From Primula veris (taxonomy: Eukaryota; Streptophyta; Magnoliopsida; Ericales; Primulaceae): a stretch of DNA of 64,000 nucleotides. The stretch covers positions 24,869,631 through 24,933,630 of the forward strand of contig OY821749.1 in the NCBI GenBank assembly GCA_963682055.1. Reading direction: 5' to 3'. Shown here piece by piece: positions 50,254-61,935 of the stretch; within the stretch, counting starts at the first letter, position 1; each line of letters begins with the position of its first letter. The notes under the pieces were generated by a model. It was not told the origin of the DNA. It did no database searches and saw nothing but the letters and a program-made list of their open reading frames with translations. Made by a program: the position numbers and the translations under genes.

Positions 50254-53200
50254 ATGGCTTTTGAAATCACCCAATTTCTTTTAGATGCCCAATCTCATGA
50301 TGCAAACATCCGGACCCAGGCAGAGAAAAAGCTTACAGAGTTGCAAGAGCAGAACCCTGCTTCTTTTCTACATTGTTTGTCTGTTGAGCTCTCAAACAAT
50401 GACAAACCAATAGTTTCACGTAGATTGGCCGGTATTGTGTTGAAAAACTCGTTAGATGCCAAAGATGGTGCTATGAAAGAGCGTCTTGTTCAACAGTGGG
50501 TTGCAATTGATGCTGGTGCAAAATCAAATATCAAAGGGATGCTCTTAAGTACACTTGGATCATCAGCACCTGAGGCAAGTCACACTTCAGCCCAAGTAAT
50601 TGCTAAGATTGCTTCAATTGAAGTTCCCCGGAGAGAGTGGCCTGAGCTCATTGGTCTACTGCTTGTGAACATGACTCAACAAGATAAACCAGCTTCATTG
50701 AAGCAATCAACCTTGGAAACACTTGGATTTGTTTGTGAAGAGATATCTCACCAAGACCTTGTCCAAGATGAAGTTAACTCGGTACTTACAGCTGTTGTCC
50801 AAGGCATGAATCCGACAGCTCATAACCATGAAATACGTCTGGCGGCAACTCGAGCTCTTTACAATGCCCTTGATTTTGCTCAGACCAATTTTGAGAATGA
50901 GATGGAGAGGAACTACATAATGAAGGTTATCTGTGAAACCGCCGTGGCCAATGAGGCTGAAATTAGGCAGGCCGCTTTAGAGTGCCTTGTATCTATAGCT
51001 TCTACTTATTATGATGTTCTCCAACCTTACATGCAAACTATTTTCGAACTAACGTCTCGTGCTGTCAAAGGGGACGAGGAAGCTGTGGCACTTCAAGCAA
51101 TCGAATTCTGGAGCTCCATCTGCGATGAAGAGATAGAAAGGCAGGAGTACGAAGATCTAGAGAGTGGTGGTGAGGCACATTCTTCATTCATTGAGAAGGC
51201 TCTGCCTTCCTTGGTCCCTATGCTGTTAGAGACTTTGCTGAAGCAAGAAGAGGATCAGGATCAAGATGATGGCACTTGGAACGTGTCTATGGCGGGTGGA
51301 ACTTGTCTGGGCCTTGTTGCTAGGACCGTCGGCGATGCTATTGTCCCTCTTGTTATGCCTTTTGTTGAGGCTAACATAACTAAGCCAGATTGGAGACCTC
51401 GTGAGGCTGCCACATTTGCTTTCGGCTCAATCCTCGAGGGGCCAAGTGTCGAGAAGCTTGCCCCAATGGTCCATGCTGGTTTTACTTTTCTGCTCAGTTT
51501 TATGACAAACGAAAGTAGCCATGTGAGGGATACAACTGCTTGGACTCTTAGCCGTATTTTCGAGTTATTGCACACACCGGCAACTGGGTTCTCTGTAATC
51601 TCTCAATCGAACCTCTCTCAGGTCATAGGGGTCCTGTTGCAGAGCGTAAAGGACGTTCCCCACGTAGCTGAGAAAGTTTGCGGTGCTATATATTTCCTTG
51701 CTCAGGGTTATGAAGATGCCGGTCCTGGCTCTTCGGTTCTTTCCCCTTTCTTACCAGACATCATATCCTGTCTTATTGCGGCCACTGACAGAACCGACTG
51801 TGTTGACTCTAAACTCAGGTCTTCTGCTTATGAAACCTTGAATGAGGTGGTAAGATGTTCTAACATTACTGAAACGTTTCACATCATAACACAGTTACTT
51901 CCTGCCATCATGACCAAGTTGGATCAAACTCTTAGGCTTCCGATTTTATCATCTGAAGATAGGGAGAAGCAGGGTGATTTGCAGGCTCTTCTATGTGGTG
52001 TCCTGCAGGTAATAATCCAGAAACTTAGCAACGCTGATGAAACAAAGAATGTAATTTTACAAGCTGCAGATAAAATGATGGAATTATTCCTAAATGTTTT
52101 TGCTTGCCGTAACTCCACGGTCCATGAAGAGGCTATGCTTGCCATAGGTGCACTAGCGTATGCTACGGGGCAGGGATTTGAGAGGTATATGTCACAGTTT
52201 TATCCTTATCTCGAGAGAGGATTGCAGAACCGTCAAGAATACCAAGTCTGTTCCATATCGGTTGGGGTAGTAGGTGACATTTGCCGTGCATTGGATGATA
52301 AGATCCTTCCGTATTGTGATGGGATCATGGGCCACCTAATCAATGATTTATCAAGCAGTGAACTGCATCGGTCTGTGAAACCCCCGATATTCTCCTGTTT
52401 TGGAGATATCGCACTTGCAATTGGAGAGCGTTTCGACAAGTATCTTTCACATACGATACCAATGATGCAGAGTGCGGCTGAGGTTTGTGCTCGATTGGAC
52501 AACAGTGATGAGGAGATTGTAGACTATGGCAACCAGCTTAAGCGCAGCATTTTGGAAGCATATTCTGGAATTCTCCAAGGATTTAAGAATTCTAAAGCAG
52601 ACCTGATGTTGCCCCATGCTGCACATCTCTTGCAGTTTCTGGAATTAGTTTCCAAAGACACTCTCAGGTATGGCTCTTTGGTGTCATATTCGTGTATACA
52701 AAATATATTTCGACAAGTATCAATGGGAGAATTATTGCTCAGTGATTTTCTTTAGCATTATAAAGTATATTTTTGCTTCTGTATTTTGATACCGCTTTTA
52801 TGTTCTTCTCCCCTTCATATATAATTTAAATGTTTAAAGTCTTAATAACCATCACATGAAAACAAGGGGATAGAGTAGCTATATCAATCTAATGATGGTT
52901 TTTGACAAGATTAAGAGCGGTATCAACTGAATGCTTTCTGTATATATATTACAGCACAGTTATTATGTTATGGTTGTTTGACCTATAGGTTTACAATTGA
53001 CTTTCAGACAGTACTTCTCAATGTCGATTCATAAAATAATGGTAGGATATTAGTATTCCAAATACCAAGAGTAATGCAGCTTAGGTTCGACTTCTACCCT
53101 CTTTGGTGGGGTACAATAACCTTTCATTGTTTTGGAAATACTATATTGATGATAGCAGCTTCGTAACTAATATTTATTTTCATTTTTCCCAGGGATGAAA

Positions 53201-53397
53201 GTGTGACAAAGGCAGCAGTTGAGGTGTTAGGTGATCTTGCCGATGCGCTTGGTGCAAATGCTTCGACGGTGTTGAAGGATCCTTCTTTCTGCAGTGATTT
53301 TTTGGGAGAATGTCTTCAATCTGATGATGAGCAACTCAAGGAGGCTGCAGTATGGACCCAAGGGATGATCATGCGTACTTTTTCTGTATCTGTGTAA
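50254..53397 (+). CDS. KPNB1: Importin subunit beta-1 (KPNB1)
   Basis: The main nuclear import receptor: with importin alpha it carries NLS proteins through the pore and releases them on binding Ran-GTP. Coding exons are 50254-52667 and 53193-53397, joined AG/G by a GT-AG intron. They total 2619 nt and encode 872 residues, close to Arabidopsis KPNB1 (870). The N-terminal Ran-binding HEAT region begins MAFEITQFLLDAQSHDANIR, with IVSRRLAGIVLKNSLDAKD. The acidic loop is seen at KQEEDQDQDDGTWNVSMAGG (about residues 330-350), followed by WRPREAATFAFGSILEGPS. The end reads LKEAAVWTQGMIMRTFSVSV. No defects are seen. The long leader intron upstream suggests intron-linked control of expression, which is inferred. 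Confidence 0.96.
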
Positions 53398-54111
53398 GGG
53401 TATTCTAGTCAGTACTACTTTCGATCTTATTTGTTTATCAAAATTGGCGTCTCTTGCTTTTATTGGTAAAACCAAAAGCATCTGCGTATCGTGAGGAATA
53501 TTGATGACCTGGTCTTCTTAGTACTGGATATAATTTTCATGTCCATTTTTGTAAGCGTTCATGTTAGAAAAAACAGTGTCGTGGTCACTTGTTGGTGGTC
53601 TTGTAGTCCGAACAACTCTTGTTTAGTTATAAAATATCCACTAATAAGTGGTTTGGGTTTTATCAACTTCTCTTCAGTTTTTTTCTCCTTGCTGTGCTTC
53701 TGATTGCTGTTAAGTATATGCATGAAATACTATGTACCGATGATGACCTCTATTCTCTTTAGATTGTTTATAATACCCGTCTTAAATTGTTATCTGAGCT
53801 ACTGGAATAATTAAGGTTATTTTTGGAATATAAGTAAATTCCGGAACCCCCTCTCTATCTGCAATTCTATGGCTGTTCAGTATCTGTTGCTGCCTGCTTC
53901 CTCTCCCCCTCCAAACACGTGCAAATAGCCATGTCCTCTTCGCCGAGGACCCAGATCTGTACACCATCAAAATCCCTATTCAACTTTCAACCCCAACACC
54001 AAATTGCAATTTTGTTTTAAAACCGAATTTTTGGGAGGTAAAAAAGTCAACTTCATAGAAAAGCTTTTTGATATTCCGAATTCAAATCGAGTTCATGTCC
54101 ACAACTGATGG
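53398..54111. other. KPNB1 3' flank, no gene seen
   Basis: Likely 3' UTR followed by spacer. A short C-rich stretch at 53840-53960 is open on the minus strand but shows no domain. Confidence 0.45.
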
Positions 54112-54119
54112 CTTCTTGT

Positions 54120-55302
54120 TAGCGGTGGGATCGGTTCGGTACGGTTTTCAAGAAAACTGAAACCAAACTGAAAATAATTTCGGTTTCGGTTTTAATTTTT
54201 TAAAAGATGAAACCGTACCAAACCGAAACCGGAATTCGGTCCGGGTCCGGTCCGGTTTCGGTTTTTCGGTTATTTTTGATTTTCCGGTTTGAAACGGTTT
54301 TTGTTTTTCGGTTTGGTTTTGGTTTTTGGTTTTTGGTTTTTCGGGCTCCAAAAGTAAAGATTAAACCGAATTTAATGGAGAAATCCATTTTGTGAATTAA
54401 AAAACCGAATTTATTCAAAATTGTAAATACAATTAAAAAGTGAGTAATCAAATGACGACCCACAAAATTAAAAACACAAAGGTAGAAATTAAATACAAAG
54501 TTTCAAAAGTTACAGATTAAAACTTTCAGAGTTTCGAAACAGTCAAATGAAGTCTTGACTTCGTTGGTCTTCACTATAGCCCGATATCATTTGAAGTTGA
54601 TATTTTGCCTTCTAAAGTTTTTTCTTTTTCAAACTCATCCATAATCCGAATGTTATTTTCATCAAAGTCTCGTTTTTGTATAAAATCAACGCTTTTATCT
54701 GCAAAATGATAACAAATTAGTCGGAAAAAATACATAATTAATCAATTAACTGTAATTTTGCATAAAAGTCTTTGAATTGCTAAGAAATTATAACACTATA
54801 AGTTTATATAGCTTAAATTATTCATAGTTTTTTTCTAAAATTTACAAATTTTAAGTTAGAAATAACCAAGTTGAATTGACGGTGAAACAAAACTTTTGAT
54901 TACCCAAATGTTTATACTTAAAAGTCAAAATCTAACCTTAATACTAATAGTTTGATATCTTTTTTTTTAAACGCAATTTGATTTAACCATGCACCAAAAT
55001 ATAAAGCGTACATAATTATACTTTTATCATTTTACAGTTATATTTCGGTTTACGGTTTTATTTCGGTTTTAATATCATTTTCGGTTTATGGTTTACAGTT
55101 TCAGTTTCGGTTTACGGTAGTTTCGGTATCGTTTTGTTTTACGGTTTTTCTCGGTTTTCGGTTTCGGTTTTTTTCGGTTTCAAAACTGTATACCGAAACC
55201 AAACCGGTTTTTTATTTCGGTTTCGGTTTGTATTTTTTATGAACAAAACCGAGCCGTTAGGTTATTTTCGGTTCGGTTTTTCGGGAAAAAAATCCTCCCC
55301 TA
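54120..55302. mobile_element. Degraded non-autonomous hAT-like element with CGGTTT-type ends
   Basis: A 1183 bp element. The left end TAGCGGTGGGATCGGTTCGG and the right end, read in reverse as TAGGGGAGGATTTTTTTCCC, are related. Flanking 8-mers CTTCTTGT (54112-54119) and TTTCTGGT (55303-55310) match at 6 of 8. Both end regions are packed with GGTTTCGGTTT / AAACCGAAACC repeats in both orientations (54120-54345 and 55045-55285), as in many plant hAT-related elements. The interior is AT-rich with no transposase, so the insertion is old. Confidence 0.65.
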
Positions 55303-58300
55303 TTTCTGGTAGCTTCGGCGACTTGAAGCTATAGTTGGTTTTTATTTTTTTTCCTTTTTTTTATTTATTGGATTTTAGTTTTTTTTTTGTTCAAAAGTAA
55401 AAAAGTGTAGTAGTATCTAAGAGCGACTCGCCTCATAATTAGAGAGAGTCGTCTGAGGCGAAAGTGTGCAATATTGCAATGGCTGCAATCTGCGACAACA
55501 ATCTTTATAAGCTGCATTAATCTGATTCAAATCGTAGGCGTGGATTATAAAATTTAATGGTTATTGCAATAAATTTCTGTCCGGAAAATGAATATTGATC
55601 TTCATGTTTCAGTATTCAATTATTTAAGACCCTTCCCCAATATCATTTAGTATCCATGTTTTACTTTCAGAAATATTCATATTTATTTTCAGGAATGAAA
55701 AATGACTTAACGTGACTACGTATAGGATTAGAAAAATATATAATTGAGAAACTTACAAAACAACTCGCGGATTCCCGTTGGTCCTTTTCATTTATTTATT
55801 TATTAATGTCTTCTCGCGGTCCTTATTTATTCAATTAAATTCATGAGATATATTGATATCGTATTAGCGATTCTATAATAATATCTATCTAGAATATCCC
55901 AATTGATAATATAGTAATTTCCAAAGTTGGATACGTTGATTCCATAAAAATATTATTGCGCAGCAATCTAAGACTGTTAGTCATTTACGTAGTATGAAAT
56001 CAGAGACTTTTCCATGTAAATCAATAGAGAGGTGTGTGCATGAGCTTAAAATCATTTTTATATTTGATCTTAGATGAGATCGTATTGTTCCAGACAAATT
56101 AACATGTCACCTTAATCGAAGTTCATTCACTTAAGCCACCTATATGTTGGGTAATTGAAGACACAACTTTCTTATTATTTTTTCTTGTTTTCACATTGCA
56201 AATTTAGAAATGGACGACTCCTAAACTGCTATCCCTACAATAAAAACAAAGAAAGAATAATACTTGTAAGCTGGTTTGACGAGTCAAAACTTTTTTTAAA
56301 GTCCCTTAATTTAACTATCTTAAGGATAACTTTATTTTATTATATGATAAGAAGAAATACGCGAGCTTAGAAAATACATAATTTCACAAATTGTGTTCTT
56401 TAAAGTCTTATCAAGCTTTTTGAATTATTTGAAATGCAGTAAGCATTTCTCATCATTCTGCACTTTCAGTTTTCTAAAAGATTAGTAAAGAGGTATTCAT
56501 ACCATAGTTACGGACTCGTTTCACTTTTCAAATATTGCATTTTCTATTTTTGCTTCTCACTTCTCATTATTTCACATGTAAATTATTCATTTCTTTCATT
56601 CTTTCAAGGTTTTCCGTTTTCGTTTCCTGTTTAGTTTCTCGCTTTCGTTTCCACTCCTTGCAAATATTAATTATACACACAACTTTCAACTTTCATGCTT
56701 AGTTGCTTACGGCTATCAGTTTAAAATTAAACACGCATTCATTACAAGATCGTTGGACTATCTCTTGTTTATTTTCAGAATAGAAGTTAACGTGCCACAT
56801 AAGTCCTATTTTTATTGTTAGAAAAAGACTGCTTCACTAAATGTTAACTGTAGATATAAGTCCAATATAAAGTCCATTATTGGATTAAAAGTAAAGGTAT
56901 ATTAGCAAAGAAGGCCTCATGTAGACTTACGAGTATTTACCAACAGGGTAAATACCTCAAATAAGGTAGATTGTAGAGATTAACTCAATTAAAATTTTAA
57001 AACCACCCATTAATGAATAAGAAATTTTGATTTTGTATCGTTTTATTCTATTCCAAGAGGAATTTTTTTTCGGAAATAAGTCTAATTAACCTAAAGAAAA
57101 TTTTAACAGCAAGGACGCGTCAATGCAGTAAATTAATATACTACATCATGGATCCTTCATTATGAAATTATTATTATAATCTGTTTAGTGAATGACACGT
57201 CCATGTAAAATATTGTATTTTAAAAGGCGTAATTAACAATAACAACAGTACAAGACGAAGGTGACGTTGATTGATCAAGTCATTTTTTAATGAATGTTAG
57301 TATGATCGATAGTATCGCTTTGTTTTTGAAATGATTGGTGATGATCATTTGACTATTTCGTTTATCTCAGCACTTACAACTACTGGTCCACTTGTCTCTA
57401 AAATCTGAATATATATATAAAAAGAAAAGTTTTGTGATAATTAAGTTTCTTGCAAATCCTTCAAATCCTTCAAATATGAAGACATTCACTTGCACATAAA
57501 CAATGCCAATCTTAGAGAAAATCTAATTAGAATTCTGCAGAAATCAAATTACATCTTATACGTATCTCTAATACATTACTTATTTGACAAATAAATTAAA
57601 TTTTCTATAAGTTGTTTTTGTTGATGATTCCCTAAAAAATAAACTAATTTTAATAGCAAGAGTTAAGTTTTTTACTTAAAACAAGATACTCTTCATTAAG
57701 AAGTTACCTTCTAAGTTATTACTAGCTTTCTTGCAAGTTGTATTTAAATTTTAAGTTATATTTCTAAGCTACTTTTACTTATTATTAATTAATTTGAGTG
57801 TTACTGTTACGTACTACTAGCTTTCTTGCAAGTTATAATTTTTTTTAGGGTTACTGTTATTGTTTTTCCTTACTTCTGGAAAACTCTTCTTATACAATTT
57901 ATTTTCCTAGGTTTGAGGCATCAGACTGTAATAATTGTAGAGGAAAAAAAAAGGTTAGTGCTCAGTTTGTCCAGAAAGTTTTTCTTTAGCTGAAAATTCT
58001 GTTTTCGTAAAAAAAACTATTTCCAAAACTGAAGGAAAAGGAATTCTACAACATCGTTAGAAACCATGTAACAGTAACACTCATGATCGAGCTCGCTAAT
58101 CCAGTGCCAAAAATTAATAAGCTTTTACGTCTTAACAAGACTATTTAAATTTATAGTCAAGTAATCAGTTGAAAATTAAAAGTACAATAGCTAGTACAAG
58201 ACCTGATTGATCGATTCTTTGGTTACAAATCTCAACGGGGTATACAATATTGCTAAAATAATGTTATATATAATCACAAATGATTTACAACACAAAAGTG

Positions 58301-58364
58301 AATAACATTTTGTACAGTATATCTTTTCCGTTATTCCCTAATAACTAGTTTCGGCTAATTTTTT
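55303..58364. other. AT-rich intergenic DNA
   Basis: No gene recognised. A perfect 16 bp inverted repeat at 57795-57810 and 58068-58083 is listed separately. A short stem-forming pair CGCCTCA / TGAGGCG lies near 55430-55460. Confidence 0.5.
57795..58083. mobile_element. Possible MITE with 16 bp inverted ends
   Basis: TGAGTGTTACTGTTAC at 57795-57810 is exactly inverted at 58068-58083 (GTAACAGTAACACTCA). A related GGTTACTGTTATTG sits inside near 57850. The 289 bp span is non-coding. No clear target duplication was found, so the class is unknown. Confidence 0.5.
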
Positions 58365-59837
58365 TCAACTACCCCAAAATAAAACTCTCACTAATTGAAC
58401 TCCACTCCATTTTAATACCATCTCATTGCTATTCTCACCTTCAACAACAACTGTATAGGGGCTATTTATCATCTCCTTTGATTCCATAAAGCTCTCTTTG
58501 CTAACCCTACAATTTTCTAACCCAAAACTTGACCATAAATCACACAACATTTTCCTGCCTTCCCATTTTTGAGCCCATGCATGAGAAGAGACAAAGGGAG
58601 ATACAAAAAGGCATTCAATTGCAGTCCTTGCATCTCCAAGGTGACTTGGAAATGTACACTCCATTGACTCTAACAATGCTTGGTAATGCATAACACAACC
58701 ATCCAAATATGTACTAAAACTGTAACAATTTTTTAGCACCTCCAAAAACTCACCATCACCAAAAGTTACAACACCTTGACCTTTGGGCACATGTTTTACT
58801 ATCTCTTTTGCTGTTTTTAGAAATTGTAACACATGTTGTAAACTTCTAGGCCTTCCCATAAGTCCCACCATGCAATTGAAAACCATCTTTTTTCTCTTGC
58901 CACCTAATTTCTCTCCTTTCTTAATCACAATTGCTAGATCATTCAATTCCACCTCCTCCACGTCCAATTTTAGTCCAAAAATCTTTGCATATTCAACAAG
59001 ACGTTTTTTCGTTTCTTCGAACCTCCAACTATCATAATTTTCTTCCCATTTTATCGATGTTATTTTTACTTCTCTTCCTTTACAACCAATATCCTCAATT
59101 AGAGAAGACCATTGGGTTCCTTCGCCAATGTCAAAGTCGACTATGTGTATAATCTCCATGCTATTTTGTGGTATGGATTCTAGGATTGTCCTGTTAGCTG
59201 CAAAATAAGCGAATTTGGCATAGGGAAGAAGCATAGAAAATGTCTTGAAAGCCGATATAAAGTTCTTAGCGGACTCTTGTTTGAGGTAAATAGAGTTTTT
59301 ATCCGAAGGTTGGTATAAATAATATAGAAGACGTTCTATCGTATCGCCAATTGGGCTAACTTTCTCAACAATGCACTTTTCAAGAACTTCTGAAAGATCT
59401 CTTTTTCCGTTTTCGATTGCTTCTCCATAAGCTTTGACTAGATGAGCTAAAGCAAGAGAATTCTTGATATCCATTTCCTCGTGAGGCAATACCAGAGAAG
59501 GCAGAGCAAACACCACATCATCATCAACTTGTAGCTTTCCAGGGGGAGATGGAAACTTTTCGTTTTCTTCAGTATTGTCACTCAATAAATCCTGAAACTC
59601 CTCAAGATCTAACGAGAAATCTTCCATGATATCGAGGTCATCAACATGATCAGGAAAATCAATGAGCTGATCAGAGATAACGGTCTGGTAACTCGGATTT
59701 AATGACATGTGTGATGAATTGGTGATGGTAATTAGGTCAGGTGAAAACTCGAACATAAAATCTTGATTTTCGTCAAACGGTATTTCCATGTTGTTGAAGG
59801 TTAGATATGAAGGTTGATGATGGATAGCTTGTGTCAT
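58365..59837 (-). CDS. GRAS-family transcriptional regulator (SCL26/NSP2-like)
   Basis: A plant-specific nuclear regulator encoded by one intronless frame of 490 residues. The acidic, variable N-terminus (about residues 1-110) is followed by the GRAS domain. LHR I starts near SLALAHLVKAYGEAIENGK, and the VHIID-type core is IHIVDFDIGEGTQWSSLI at about 230-247. LHR II holds EETKKRLVEYAKIFGLKLD, the PFYRE region VFNCMVGLMGRPRSLQ, and the SAW end WEGRKMLCDLWSSFGL with VLKWSGVQLVRVLFW. The IVDFDIGEGTQW wording recalls the Arabidopsis SCL26 (At4g08250) and legume NSP2 group, which act in strigolactone and symbiosis signalling; I base that clade on memory, with moderate confidence. GRAS membership is certain. 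The ATG at 59837 is the first in frame and gives a normal length. Confidence 0.93.
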   Translation of the reverse strand: MTQAIHHQPSYLTFNNMEIPFDENQDFMFEFSPDLITITNSSHMSLNPSYQTVISDQLIDFPDHVDDLDIMEDFSLDLEEFQDLLSDNTEENEKFPSPPGKLQVDDDVVFALPSLVLPHEEMDIKNSLALAHLVKAYGEAIENGKRDLSEVLEKCIVEKVSPIGDTIERLLYYLYQPSDKNSIYLKQESAKNFISAFKTFSMLLPYAKFAYFAANRTILESIPQNSMEIIHIVDFDIGEGTQWSSLIEDIGCKGREVKITSIKWEENYDSWRFEETKKRLVEYAKIFGLKLDVEEVELNDLAIVIKKGEKLGGKRKKMVFNCMVGLMGRPRSLQHVLQFLKTAKEIVKHVPKGQGVVTFGDGEFLEVLKNCYSFSTYLDGCVMHYQALLESMECTFPSHLGDARTAIECLFVSPFVSSHAWAQKWEGRKMLCDLWSSFGLENCRVSKESFMESKEMINSPYTVVVEGENSNEMVLKWSGVQLVRVLFWGS

Positions 59838-61935
59838 CTAAATACAGATGATAGGGATTTAGAGCTTTCGGTTTAATAAAATTGTTAAGACTTATGGGTT
59901 TTTATATACGGGGTAAATTTTCAACTGTTGAAATTTTCTAATGCGAGACAAAAAAGGTCGTTCTTGCGTATTTCTTAACTTGGCTTTTATCCTACCTGAC
60001 ATTTTTCATGGATATATAGGATACATTAATTAATTTCTTACTGATACATACAAGAGGTTTATCAAAAAAAATGTTTTAACTTTCAAACTTTCAGGAGTTG
60101 TACACATTTCGCCTTCTTCGGAACGAAAATGATTATTTTCCGAACTGTAGAGAAGGAAGAGTAACTTTGCATGTTTCTTAAAACTGGATCAGTTTTAAAG
60201 TTACTTATCAGATATTTTGTTACCAGATCAATATGCTTAATTAACCCTTTTTCCACCGATATTACAAGTGAAATAGTAAAGAAACAATTTTCAGAAGCTT
60301 AATTAAAAATGAACTGAATATTTTGCCTTCCACCTCACTTGTTCCGCAAGGAAAAATTGCAAGCTGCTTCAGAATTTTTTTTCTTGTCTTAATATAGATT
60401 TTATTCAATTATTCTGATGATAAATCTTATGCCGGCTTGACTTTAAATTTAGATTTCAAATATATGTTTTGATTACGAGCCTTAATCCATGAATAAGAAC
60501 AAGATGCATAATTCCATAATTGAAGAATTTGATGGGACCTAGTAATAAAAAGGAGATTTCCTCATCAATTCATTCTAATCTCTTATCTAAGTACAACTAT
60601 AAAAGATGAAGTATAAAAATTGACATAGTCTTGTAATTTCAAGCCGCCACAAAATCAGAAAGCCCAGATTTCTCATGCATATAAATATTTTGAAGATAAA
60701 ATTTGGTTCTTCAGATAGATGCGTTATTGTACAAGTTTATGCACAACCGACTCATGCTTGTATTTTAACTCGTTGTTTATGTCATATTTGGATATATTAG
60801 TTACTTACGTGCTTATCTCTATGGCTGCTTATTTTGTTTAAACCGTATTTATTTAGTTTGTTTTACTTATTGAGCCATATACTGTTGTAATTTGTTTGTT
60901 TAGGAATCAGGGCACAAGAAATCTCATTATCTCAAGGATAACAACTTTTTACTTGATTAATCTTCTGCCAAACAAATAAATACAGCTAATCTGCTTGAAT
61001 TTCTACATGTTTCCAAATGAATTAAAATATAATTAGATGTAATCAGCGATATTATGAAGATCATGAATCCTTTCAAGTTTGGCCGATATAATAAAATACC
61101 CACACCAACATCCAAATCCATCCCTACACCGACCAACCCACACACATACACACGCGTCAACTATTTAATACTTGAATAATCGAATAGATAATAAAATTGA
61201 TCGTTCTGAGGTCCGTGGCATGCAAAATTGATTTTTCCGGTCACCATGTCTAAACAATAAGTCTACTTGAGAAACGCATTTTTGCTTGCAGACACCCTCA
61301 TTATCTAATTGTATAAATAGAGTTTGACTTCTGCATATATGAAAAATAGTAGAAGAGTAGCGAAAACACAAGTTTGATGAGAAAAAAGGAGAGTTGGATC
61401 GCTCCGATCCCAAAGGCCTTTCCTTCCCGTAATAAGTATTGAACTTATTTCCTTACTGCTATGTTTAGTCCATGGGGGACCCTAGGTTCATGATCTTAAG
61501 GTTTCTTTCTACATATAAAATTAAGGACACTCATGAGTTTAAATTTTCTAGATTTCAAGGCGAGAAAACTTAAATAGCTTGAGCGTAAAAAGGAGTATTT
61601 ACGCAGAACTTGTAAAACAAATGAATCGAACAAAAATGGGCTTCAAAACAAAAGAAGGGAATGTGCCCCCTGGAATATCACAACTCTTAAGCTTAGATCG
61701 ATTGCCATTTACATAAAATCGAAGCCATAAATAGAAATCCGCAAAAGAAATACTACATCTCAATCAAGAAAGTTATGAATACAATACGCGAAATAACAAT
61801 GGCAAGGCATTCATGGATATTGGATACATACAGCAATTGAACATCCAGGACCAAGTATATGGATAACATGAGATCGAGACAATAACATCTTCGAAAAATG
61901 TCACTTATAATCAAAACAATAACACGACATAAATC
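59838..61935. other. GRAS gene upstream region and spacer
   Basis: Holds the promoter of the GRAS gene and the 3' flank of the DUF538 gene. ORFs at 60957-61160 and 61165-61413 have no recognisable features. No transposon ends were seen. Confidence 0.45.

Noticed and set aside
53782..53970. 62-codon ORF on the minus strand past KPNB1
   Set aside because: No recognisable domain, no conserved context and no promoter-like sequence; likely chance.
54148..54463. Lys/Pro-rich and Phe-rich ORFs
   Set aside because: These are products of CGGTTT repeats in the hAT-like element.
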